Source of the DNA: an uncultured Prevotella sp.
GTDB lineage: Bacteria; Bacteroidota; Bacteroidia; Bacteroidales; Bacteroidaceae
Reading direction: 5' to 3'
Assembly (NCBI GenBank): GCA_937907705.1
Contig: CALCVP010000058.1
Coordinates: 1 to 64,000, forward strand
DNA: 64,000 nucleotides
Numbering within the stretch: the stretch's first letter is position 1; each line of letters opens with the position of its first letter. The notes beneath the pieces were generated by a model, which was not told the origin of the DNA, ran no database searches, and worked only from the letters and a program-made list of their open reading frames with translations. Below are positions 43,608 through 51,033 of this stretch, piece by piece. The translations under genes and the position numbers were made by a program.

Positions 43608-44028
43608 GTGTTTATGTTTGTATGTTCAATATTTTTCTTTTTACCTTTAAACCATTTTATAAGTGGCTTCGTCTTATTGTCTCAACTGCGGTCTGACGGT
43701 GGCAAAGATACACTGTTTTGGCATAAGTTGTATCAGGTATGTGTGAAAATCATCATTATTGGGTAGTATTGTATCAATGTTTTTGTAATTGCAAAAATGC
43801 AAGGAAAGTGGTCGTTATAAGGCTTCTTCTATACGATTTTTCGTTATCAATGAAAAATATGCAGACAAAAGCATTCCTATTTGTAAGTTTTAGCTATCTT
43901 TGCTGTATTGCATAGGTATTCAACAGCACAGTTTTTGGCAGCTAAGCGTACCTGTAAAGAGCGTACCTGCGGTTGGAAAACTTGTGCAAGTAATAGATGT
44001 TAAATTCTTTAATTTTATTTTTTTGCTT
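43608..44028. promoter_or_regulatory. Divergent intergenic region between mntH and the secreted-protein gene
   Basis: 421 bases. On the minus strand TATCTTTG (complement of 43703-43710) is the mntH -7 element. On the plus strand TATCTTTG (43895-43902) would start the secreted-protein transcript with a leader of about 120 nt. Neither has an ideal -33. No metal-regulator palindrome was recognised. Confidence 0.55.
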
Positions 44029-45324
44029 ATGAAAAAGCTTTTACTTTCTTTGGCAGTTGCCCTTTTTACCTTGGGTGCTCACGCACAGGTAACAGCCACG
44101 ACCGATGGCTCAGACTACTTCAGCTTTAGCGTCAAAAACGTTAATTGGTGTGGCGGAGAAGTTACCGTTACGCCGAAAGACCCTGACATGAAGTACTATT
44201 TCTATTCAAGAGATATGGCTTATGTCAGCCAAACCTTTGGCGATGATTGGAGCAAGGTGTTTGCTACCGACCGTTCTTGGTATGAGTATATAGCCAGTGT
44301 GTATGGTGGAACGGTGTATGAGAATTGGGCGGCAGACTTGGTTACAGGCACCAAGACCTTCAAGACTACCGACAATGACATAACCCAGTGGGGCGGCAAG
44401 ATAGTGGTATATGCTTATGCAATAGACGATAATGCCAATATCACCACACCCATGTGCCTGTTCTATTTTGACACGACCAAGCCAAACGCTTCTGCCAATA
44501 CCTTTGATGTGAAGATTAATGAGGTGCATCCCAATTCTGTGGCTGCCACTGTTACACCTTCCAATAACGACCCTTATGTGATAGATGTGCAGAAAAAGAA
44601 ATTTGTAGACTGGTATATTAACAGCGGAATTTCACTCGATTCCATGACATTTGTGCTGGCACAGAGCCAAATAAAGAACTTGGGCGAGATAGAGACACAT
44701 AACGGTACCTACACCATGAACCCTAAAGACTGGAGCTTAAACTCTCCCGGTACAGAATATGAGGTGATTGTGTATGGCTTTGACAATGGGCTTTCTACTC
44801 CCGACAACATTGCAATGGCAAAGTTTACCACTCTGCGTGGCGTGTCTACCGTATCCTCTCGCTTTGCAAGATACTTTGTAGGCAACGACGGCAAGGCAGA
44901 CCCTGATGTGCTGACAGCGGCAGACAATGAAGAGGGGGCTTACTACTACACCCTGCTTGATGAAGAAACACCTTGCTCTTTGTTGCAATACATGACAGCT
45001 ATTGATGCTCAAAATACGGAAAGTTATACCTATACCTATAACGAGAGTCAATATGATTCTACCGCAAAACTGACTCTTACAGGTAGTTGCAACGCTGATG
45101 CCAAGGGCGTATATGCTACCATGGATGTTGACATGACAGATTATCCTGACATCAAGAAGATATACTTTGTGGGTACTGCTACGGGTATCAATGGCGTAAA
45201 TGTCAACCGGCCAACTGCTGATGCACCTGTTTATCGTTTGGACGGTACTGCTGTACATACCGCAAAAGCAAACCTTACCAAGGGCGTATATATTCAAGGA
45301 GGCAAGAAATTTGTGGTAAAGTAA
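44029..45324 (+). CDS. Secreted protein of unknown function with type IX-like C-terminal signal
   Basis: 431 residues from MKKLLLSLAVALFTLGAHAQ, a clear signal peptide; the frame is open 129 bases further up but without a signal or start context. The body has two or three beta-rich repeats of fibronectin/Ig character ('VTVTPKDPDMKYYFYSRDM...', 'ATVTPSNNDPYVIDVQ...') that resemble each other. The last 45 residues, with PVYRLDGTAVHTAKANLTKG and then VYIQGGKKFVVK, match the C-terminal sorting domains of the type IX system as they appear in Prevotella. So it is probably exported to the surface. No enzymatic motif seen. Confidence 0.75.
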   Translation: MKKLLLSLAVALFTLGAHAQVTATTDGSDYFSFSVKNVNWCGGEVTVTPKDPDMKYYFYSRDMAYVSQTFGDDWSKVFATDRSWYEYIASVYGGTVYENWAADLVTGTKTFKTTDNDITQWGGKIVVYAYAIDDNANITTPMCLFYFDTTKPNASANTFDVKINEVHPNSVAATVTPSNNDPYVIDVQKKKFVDWYINSGISLDSMTFVLAQSQIKNLGEIETHNGTYTMNPKDWSLNSPGTEYEVIVYGFDNGLSTPDNIAMAKFTTLRGVSTVSSRFARYFVGNDGKADPDVLTAADNEEGAYYYTLLDEETPCSLLQYMTAIDAQNTESYTYTYNESQYDSTAKLTLTGSCNADAKGVYATMDVDMTDYPDIKKIYFVGTATGINGVNVNRPTADAPVYRLDGTAVHTAKANLTKGVYIQGGKKFVVK

Positions 45325-45349
45325 GAGATACAGATAATTGAAACATACA

Positions 45350-45387
45350 AAAAGCTCCCGTAAGAACATTTTCTTACGGGAGCTTTT
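45350..45387. terminator. Bidirectional terminator
   Basis: AAAAGCTCCCGTAAGAA (45350-45366), loop CATT, exact complement (45371-45387); shared by the convergent genes. The AAAGCTCCCG arm is like that at 17084. Confidence 0.85.
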
Positions 45388-45416
45388 ATATTGTACCTTT
45401 ACAGGTGTTTTTACTG

Positions 45417-45953
45417 TTATTCTTCAGCATGTTTCTCTTTCAATATAGTCTTTACTTGCTCCAGCCGCTCAGCAAGTGCAGCATCGGCTTTAGCTATTTG
45501 AAGGTCATATTGCACTTGCATGTCGAGCAGTTGGTGGGCGTCCAAGCCTAAAGCTGCCTCAAAAAGCAGTGCATCTTCAGCGGTAAGCTGCTGCTGGCAG
45601 TCCATGATTTTATCAAGAGTGTTGGGCAGCAAGCCTATTTCAGCGGCGAATTTGCTGTGGGAGAAGCCACGTGCCTCTATGGTTTCTCTAATGATTTCGC
45701 CTGGTAGCTGTATCTTGGTGTTGTTTGTTTCCATTGTGTTTTCGTTTTGTAGTGTAACAGGCTGATTGGCTGTTTCATTGCTGCTGCTCACTGCGGCAGC
45801 AGTATCGTTGGTTGTAGCTGCCACTTTTGCTTTGGTTGTAGCCGGCTTTCTGCTGGCAGTTTTGCTGCGTCTTGCAGTGGCAGTGCTGCGCTTAGGCTTG
45901 GCTTTGGTGCGCTTGGTGGCAGTTTTGGTTGCGGTTGTTGTCTTGTTTACCAT
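45417..45953 (-). CDS. HigA-like helix-turn-helix protein with histone-H1-like basic tail
   Basis: 178 residues in three parts: residues 1-48 are almost only Lys, Arg, Thr, Ala, Pro and Ser (KRTKAKPKRSTATARRSK), like the tails of bacterial H1-type proteins; 49-75 is a polar linker; 80-155 is an XRE domain of the HigA antitoxin type (LPGEIIRETIEARGFSHSKF, then a TLDKIM recognition helix, ending QLLDMQVQYDLQIAK); a coiled coil closes it. No HigB-type toxin lies upstream or downstream. An internal ATG at residue 74 could give the HTH part alone. It may be a nucleoid-associated protein rather than an antitoxin; the start at 45953 is preferred over one 25 codons earlier. Confidence 0.75.
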   Translation of the reverse strand: MVNKTTTATKTATKRTKAKPKRSTATARRSKTASRKPATTKAKVAATTNDTAAAVSSSNETANQPVTLQNENTMETNNTKIQLPGEIIRETIEARGFSHSKFAAEIGLLPNTLDKIMDCQQQLTAEDALLFEAALGLDAHQLLDMQVQYDLQIAKADAALAERLEQVKTILKEKHAEE

Positions 45954-46208
45954 ATTTGTCTTTACTGTTATTTGCGTGTATTGCAGAGGGCGTGTCAGTG
46001 CGGTGGATGGCATAGACACAGAAAACAAGCGTCTTTACGATAGTCTGTCTGACCGTAAAGACGCATGTTTACCTCTTGTGCAAAGGTCGAGAAGACCCTT
46101 ATTGCGGTGCAAAAATACTGCTTCTTATTGTGATAACCAAAAAAGTTGAAGCTTTTTTACTGATGGACAAAGTGATGAAGTGGAGATATGGGCAGATACC
46201 TGTTGTTC
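45954..46208. other. Non-coding stretch upstream of the HigA-like gene
   Basis: About 255 bases without a gene. A TAAAGACGCATGTTTACC-like segment and an inverted CGTCTTTACG/CGTAAAGACG pair (about 46030-46064) could be an operator or hairpin in the leader of the minus-strand gene. Nothing else recognised. Confidence 0.4.
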
Positions 46209-46318
46209 CGATAGCTATGTTGTTGGCTTGCAAGAGCTATGCTATCGATTCCCGATAACAGTGCTGTTGCCGTCTGATAGCTATGCTTTCGCAAGCCGAA
46301 AGCATAGCTATCGGAACA
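46209..46318. repeat. Five-unit phased repeat array, 22-bp period
   Basis: Units begin at 46209, 46231, 46253, 46275 and 46297. The element AGCTATG recurs at exactly the same phase (46213, 46235, 46279; AGCATAG at 46301), with CGATA at unit starts 46209 and 46253; the third unit is degenerate. The last two units form a hairpin (GATAGCTATGCTTTCG with CGAAAGCATAGCTATC). It lies about 65 bases upstream of the rubrerythrin promoter. Confidence 0.72.
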
Positions 46319-46382
46319 TGCTGTCCGTAGCCTGTGGAGGGGTATGGATAGAGGATGTCTATTTAGGCATAGATATTTTCTG

Positions 46383-46413
46383 TTTGACGCTATTGTTATT
46401 ATGAATACCTTTG
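46383..46413 (+). promoter_or_regulatory. Rubrerythrin promoter
   Basis: TTTG (46383-46386), 19 bases, TACCTTTG (46406-46413); full consensus. Confidence 0.75.
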
Positions 46414-46456
46414 CACCAGAAACAAAAACAAGAACCAATTAAAAAATAAAGACATT

Positions 46457-46999
46457 ATGAAAGAACTGAAAGGAACAAAGACAGAGAAAAACTTGATGGA
46501 CGCATTTGCTGGTGAGTCTCAAGCGCGTAACAAGTATACATATTTTGCATCAAAAGCTCGCAAAGACGGCTATGAGCAGATAGCAGCTCTTTTTGAAGAA
46601 ACAGCCAACAACGAGAAAGAGCATGCCAAACTGTGGTTCAAATATCTGATGGGTGGCGAAATACCAAGCACACCAGACAACCTGAAGGCTGCTGCTGAAG
46701 GCGAAAACTATGAGTGGACAGACATGTATGACCGTATGGCTGCTGAGGCTGAAGAGGAAGGCTTTAAGGAGATTGCTGCCAAGTTTCGCATGGTAGGTGC
46801 CATCGAGAAGCACCATGAGGAGCGCTATCGCAAGCTGCTCAAGAATATAGAAGACCAGGTGGTGTTCTCTCGTGAGGGCGACTGTGTATGGATTTGCCGC
46901 AACTGTGGTCACATAGTAGTAGGCAAGAAGGCGCCTCAGGTGTGCCCTGTATGTGCCCACAAGCAAAGCTTCTTTGAGCTGAGAGCAGAGAATTATTGA
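46457..46999 (+). CDS. rbr: Rubrerythrin
   Basis: 180 residues. The N-terminal ferritin-like four-helix bundle holds the diiron ligands in 'GESQARNKYTYFA', 'EETANNEKEHAKLW' and 'AAEAEEEGFKEIAAKFR...AIEKHHEERY'; the C-terminal rubredoxin domain has CRNCGH and CPVCAHK for the FeS4 centre. It reduces hydrogen peroxide in anaerobes. Own promoter and terminator, so monocistronic. Confidence 0.97.
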   Translation: MKELKGTKTEKNLMDAFAGESQARNKYTYFASKARKDGYEQIAALFEETANNEKEHAKLWFKYLMGGEIPSTPDNLKAAAEGENYEWTDMYDRMAAEAEEEGFKEIAAKFRMVGAIEKHHEERYRKLLKNIEDQVVFSREGDCVWICRNCGHIVVGKKAPQVCPVCAHKQSFFELRAENY

Positions 47000-47057
47000 T
47001 ATGCCGGAAGTCCGACAATGATTTTGGCAATAGAGAGTGATAAGAGAGTATAAAAGA

Positions 47058-47094
47058 AGAGGTGGTTCTGTTCCGCGCGGACAGAGCCACCTCT
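47058..47094. terminator. Terminator between rubrerythrin and GSCFA genes
   Basis: AGAGGTGGTTCTGT (47058-47071) and ACAGAGCCACCTCT (47081-47094), one G-T wobble. Confidence 0.75.
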
Positions 47095-47128
47095 TGACAT
47101 ATAAGAGGGGTAGTAGCTTTTTAGGCTG

Positions 47129-47971
47129 CTACATTTTAGTCGTTATGTAGCGGTCAAACAGGCTAAGGTCTATCTTCAAGTCGGGGTATTGGCGCATCAG
47201 GTCAATGGCTTTCTGCTTGCTTTTTGCCATAAATTGCAGGTATTCTTTACCGGAAGGATTAAACGGCTTGTGGCCTAAGGCTTCCTTGATGGGGCGCCAT
47301 AGCGACAGAAAAGTGTGGGTGCGGGTAGAGAAATAGGCTTCAGAGAATACCTCCCAGATATATTCTACGGCTTGAGCTGAGGGGTGCAGCATGTCGGCTG
47401 CATAAAAGCGGTAGTCGCGCAGCTCGTCATTCACTATTTCATAAGCAGGAAAATAGTTTACCCTGTCGGGCATCTCTTCCGCCAATTGGTTGGCTGCCAG
47501 CAGTAGGGTTGCCTTGGACAGTTGGCTGCCATGATAGCCATATTTGGCATAGCGGATAGGGCTGACGGTGATAATTACTCTTACATCTGGTCGACGTTGC
47601 ACCAATAGCTGTACTGCTTGGCGCAAATAGCCGACACACTCATCCACAGTGAGGCAGCGCTCGGTAAACAGCCGTTGGGGGCGTTTGGCACAATTGTCTA
47701 CAATCTCACCCGTCTCGTTGAGTATATACACATGGTTGGTGCCTAAGGTAAATAGGGCTGTGCGTGGACTGCATGTGCTGTGGCTCACGGTGTGCAGTAT
47801 GCTGGCAGGATTATACATTACGCCATAGGGATTGACTGTGGCGCGAAAGCATTCATCTACAAATCGTTTGCCCATATTGTCGGCAAAGCATGAGCCTACA
47901 AAAAGCATCTCTTCACATGGCTCAATGGCAAAAGGCGGGCGGCTGATAGCTACTTTGGTTCTAAAATCCAT
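47129..47971 (-). CDS. GSCFA-domain (SGNH-like) protein
   Basis: 280 residues from MDFRTKVAISRPPF. The family name motif is literally present (LFVGSCFADNMGKRF, about residues 26-40), followed by NPYGVMYNPASIL, ITVSPIRYA and a late DMLHPSAQAVEYIWE, which carry the Ser/Cys, Asp and His places of an SGNH hydrolase. Such proteins are thought to act on acylated or glycan substrates; none is proven. On the same strand and 90 bases after fkp, so a link to surface glycan synthesis is plausible. Confidence 0.87.
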   Translation of the reverse strand: MDFRTKVAISRPPFAIEPCEEMLFVGSCFADNMGKRFVDECFRATVNPYGVMYNPASILHTVSHSTCSPRTALFTLGTNHVYILNETGEIVDNCAKRPQRLFTERCLTVDECVGYLRQAVQLLVQRRPDVRVIITVSPIRYAKYGYHGSQLSKATLLLAANQLAEEMPDRVNYFPAYEIVNDELRDYRFYAADMLHPSAQAVEYIWEVFSEAYFSTRTHTFLSLWRPIKEALGHKPFNPSGKEYLQFMAKSKQKAIDLMRQYPDLKIDLSLFDRYITTKM

Positions 47972-48062
47972 GAGGTATTTGTTGTATTGAAAAAGGCAAG
48001 CCATAGCCATGTGGCATGGCTGTCATGGCTTGCCTTGTATGTGTAAATCTTCTTGTTCTAAC

Positions 48063-50903
48063 TTAACTGCGACTTACTTGCAGTCCTTTTTCGCTTAGGG
48101 TCATCTCTACAAAACGGGCGTTGGCATTGGGTCTGTTGGTTTGCAGCAGTGTCTTGATGCGCATGGCAGCATCGGGGTCTTTGGCCACCATGTACAGATA
48201 GCCGCCCCCGCCAGCCCCTGCCAGCTTGTAGCCCAAGCACAGGTCGTCTATCTGTTGCGTAATCAGCTGTATGCAGCTGGGGTTGGTACCACTGTCGATA
48301 ACCTGATTTTGCATCCATGTTTTGCGCACCAAGGTACCCATTCTTTGAAAGTCGGCACGCTGAATGGCATCATACATGTCGAGTGCATGCTGCTTCATCT
48401 CGCGCAGCAGTGCCAGTTCCTCGCACTGATTGAGAAACATGCGGCGCACTATCTCTGCCAAAATGTTCTTGGCAGTGCGCGTAATGCCGGTGTAATAGAG
48501 CAGGTGGCAGCCTGCATATTCAGACTGTACGAACAGATTTTGGGGCAACCACTTGACCATGGGCACCTGATTGAAGCCACGGTGGGTCTGCAATAGTTTG
48601 ACACCTTGCAGCAAACCGCCATACTGGTCTTGCCATCCACCGCCCGTGGTGAGCAGCTGTTCTAACACCAGTGTGCGTCTGCCTATCTCGCTTTTGTCCC
48701 AAGCCAAGCCGCAAAAGTCGTTCAGTGCGCCTAATACTGTGGCAGACAGCACGCTGCTTGTGCCCAATCCGCTGCCTGCTGGAATGGCAGACAGCAGCGT
48801 GAGTTCTATGCCACAGCCAAATGCCTTCAGCTGTTCTTCCAGTGTGTTGTAGTGCTCTTGGCAGTATTGTGGCAGAAAACCGGCCAGTGCCAATGCTGCT
48901 TTGGGTATGGAGAAAGGACTTCCTACTTTGTTGAAAGCAGCCAACTGTTCATACGTGTGCACCTCTTCCATGGCTCCCAAGTCAATGCTTCTGAGCACGA
49001 TATGGGGCTGTTTGCAAGGTTTTACATAGGTTTGCAAGGGCGGTTGGCCGTTTAGCTCAATGGCAAGGTTTACCGCATTCCCGCCTTCCATCAGGCAATA
49101 GGGGGGCGTATCGGTCCATCCACCAGCTATATCAATGCGTACAGGACTTCTGCCCCATACAATCTGGTCGCTGTAAACAGATAAGCGAGGGGCTTGCTTC
49201 TCTGCTGCAACAGTGCGTGTAAGACCTTCTCTGAGCAGTGCAAAGGCTGCATCATCGTCTGCTTGATAAGCTTCGCCGCATAGGCGGCACAACTCAGAGC
49301 GGAACATCTTGTCGTGAATACGGGTCATCAGTGGCACTCGTTCGTCCAATGGGGCAGGAGCAGGAATGTGAAAGGCGGCAAACTCGTGGGCAGCATTGTC
49401 TAAATCGACTTGATAAAACACGCTGTGCTCATGGTTCTTGGCCAGTGCCTCCCAGTTGAGTGCACGCAAATGGGTACGCTGTTGGGTCAGTCTTACTAAG
49501 TTAGCCCTGGCAGATATATCGTCGGCACATATCTTTTTGCTTTCATTCCATATCTTCTTGCCTTGTTCCAACTGCGTTTCGCCTAACATCCAGCGCAGTA
49601 CCAATCCAGCCTCTTCTGCTGTATCACAGACAGGGAAGATACAAGCCGCTTGCAGGTCGTGGCTTCCGGCAATGCTGTTGATATCTATGTGATGCGCAGT
49701 AGCCCATGATTGGAACGATTGCCCCATGTACATAAGGTCAGCATCATGCAAGTTTCCACGAAACTTGTCGTAGTAGCCGTAGGGCCTTACCGCATATTGG
49801 GTGTCATTAATGGGCACAATGTCTACACACTGTCCATCCATCAAGGTTACAGTCCAGTCATTTTCCGGCACACCGGTGATGATGTTTTCATGTGCCAAAG
49901 TCCAGTTCTTTCCTATATAGCTGTTTTCTATCCAGAGGTTAGCGTTATGCTCTGTAATAGCCACTTGGGTGAGAGCATTCTGCACAAACATGGAAGGCTG
50001 GGGCTTTAAGGAGTGGTGCATAATCTCGCGTTGGTCGTTCACAAGGTTCTGAATGGACAAAGTAGAGGACAATAGCTCATGACTGGTGCCGAAATGGTAG
50101 AACTCTCCGCCAGGCAGAGGAAGCACGGCTACTTTCAATTGGCTTATTTCTTTGTCATCAATGGTAGGGTTAGTTCCCAAGGCACAGCCAAACTGGGCAT
50201 ACAAGTCATAGTTAATCACTTCACCGTCTTTCATGGATCGCTTCATGAGTAGCTTGACAGCACGGTCGCTGAGCAGCCAAATGCCTATGTCGGTGAGATA
50301 GAAATGGTCTTGCAGCAGCTTGCCTAAGGTCTGTACAGACGGCTTTTGCAGCATGCATTCAAGTACTGATGGTGAATCGCTTTTTGCCACAAACACGCCA
50401 TGGTCCTTGGCTATTTCGGGTCCCAACCATAGTCCATAGCACACTACGTCAGCGTCGGGTATGGGTTGTAGCGGTTGTGTGGTTCTGATATACACATCGC
50501 CACTCACTATCATTGTGTGCAAAGGAGCAGGCGCATAGTTCATCATACGGTCATAAAGTGGAACTTGTAGCGATAGCAAATCTTGCGAAAGGTGTTGCCC
50601 ACGCTCCCAACGAAACACGGGAATAGGTGTCAGTATCTTGCCGGAAGGGGCGTAAGCCGGCAGTCGTCGGCTTTGCCCGCCAGCGTGTAAAAGCAGCTTC
50701 CTGTCTTTTGAAAGCCACTCGTCAAAACTCATTCCTTGTCCTTCGTGCTCATAACAAGCCTTGAGCAGCCAGGTAGAACCACCGCCTGAGCCCAACTTGT
50801 GGTCCACGGGGTCGTTGGTGCAAAACCATTCTTTATTGTCAAAACCAGTGATTTGGTGGAAACAATTCACCAAATTAGGAGGCAAAGAAAGTAATTTCTT
50901 CAT
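48063..50903 (-). CDS. fkp: Bifunctional fucokinase / L-fucose-1-phosphate guanylyltransferase
   Basis: 946 residues, close to the 949 of Bacteroides fragilis Fkp. The N-terminal half is the guanylyltransferase (HAGGQSRRLPAYAPSGKILT at about residues 73-92, the pyrophosphorylase signature) followed by a beta-helix linker; the C-terminal part is a GHMP kinase (VRIDIAGGWTDTPPY about 591 and the ATP loop PAGSGLGTSS about 711). It turns scavenged L-fucose into GDP-fucose via fucose-1-phosphate, allowing host fucose to be placed on capsule and glycoproteins. The ATG at 50903 (MKKLLSLPPNLV) is preferred; the open frame upstream runs into the hairpin after yfhO. Confidence 0.96.
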   Translation of the reverse strand: MKKLLSLPPNLVNCFHQITGFDNKEWFCTNDPVDHKLGSGGGSTWLLKACYEHEGQGMSFDEWLSKDRKLLLHAGGQSRRLPAYAPSGKILTPIPVFRWERGQHLSQDLLSLQVPLYDRMMNYAPAPLHTMIVSGDVYIRTTQPLQPIPDADVVCYGLWLGPEIAKDHGVFVAKSDSPSVLECMLQKPSVQTLGKLLQDHFYLTDIGIWLLSDRAVKLLMKRSMKDGEVINYDLYAQFGCALGTNPTIDDKEISQLKVAVLPLPGGEFYHFGTSHELLSSTLSIQNLVNDQREIMHHSLKPQPSMFVQNALTQVAITEHNANLWIENSYIGKNWTLAHENIITGVPENDWTVTLMDGQCVDIVPINDTQYAVRPYGYYDKFRGNLHDADLMYMGQSFQSWATAHHIDINSIAGSHDLQAACIFPVCDTAEEAGLVLRWMLGETQLEQGKKIWNESKKICADDISARANLVRLTQQRTHLRALNWEALAKNHEHSVFYQVDLDNAAHEFAAFHIPAPAPLDERVPLMTRIHDKMFRSELCRLCGEAYQADDDAAFALLREGLTRTVAAEKQAPRLSVYSDQIVWGRSPVRIDIAGGWTDTPPYCLMEGGNAVNLAIELNGQPPLQTYVKPCKQPHIVLRSIDLGAMEEVHTYEQLAAFNKVGSPFSIPKAALALAGFLPQYCQEHYNTLEEQLKAFGCGIELTLLSAIPAGSGLGTSSVLSATVLGALNDFCGLAWDKSEIGRRTLVLEQLLTTGGGWQDQYGGLLQGVKLLQTHRGFNQVPMVKWLPQNLFVQSEYAGCHLLYYTGITRTAKNILAEIVRRMFLNQCEELALLREMKQHALDMYDAIQRADFQRMGTLVRKTWMQNQVIDSGTNPSCIQLITQQIDDLCLGYKLAGAGGGGYLYMVAKDPDAAMRIKTLLQTNRPNANARFVEMTLSEKGLQVSRS

Positions 50904-50996
50904 AAAGATAAAATTGTAAGAGTAGCGTAAAAGCGGACCTTTTAATGGAAAAGACCATTCTCTTTTGCGTGGTAAAGTGTAGCTTGTTGCAATGAA

Positions 50997-51028
50997 AAGT
51001 GTGCCACTACAATGGTAGCGGCACACTT
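50997..51028 (-). terminator. Hairpin between yfhO-type gene and fkp
   Basis: AAGTGTGCC (50997-51005) and GGCACACTT (51020-51028), with inner CTAC/GTAG pairs; a TTTT follows on the minus strand, so fkp may need its own promoter. Confidence 0.6.
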
Positions 51029-51033
51029 GAAGC

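Noticed and set aside
45417..45953. Toxin-antitoxin locus
   Set aside because: The HigA-like gene has no small toxin-like gene next to it on either side; neighbours are a terminator and a non-coding stretch.
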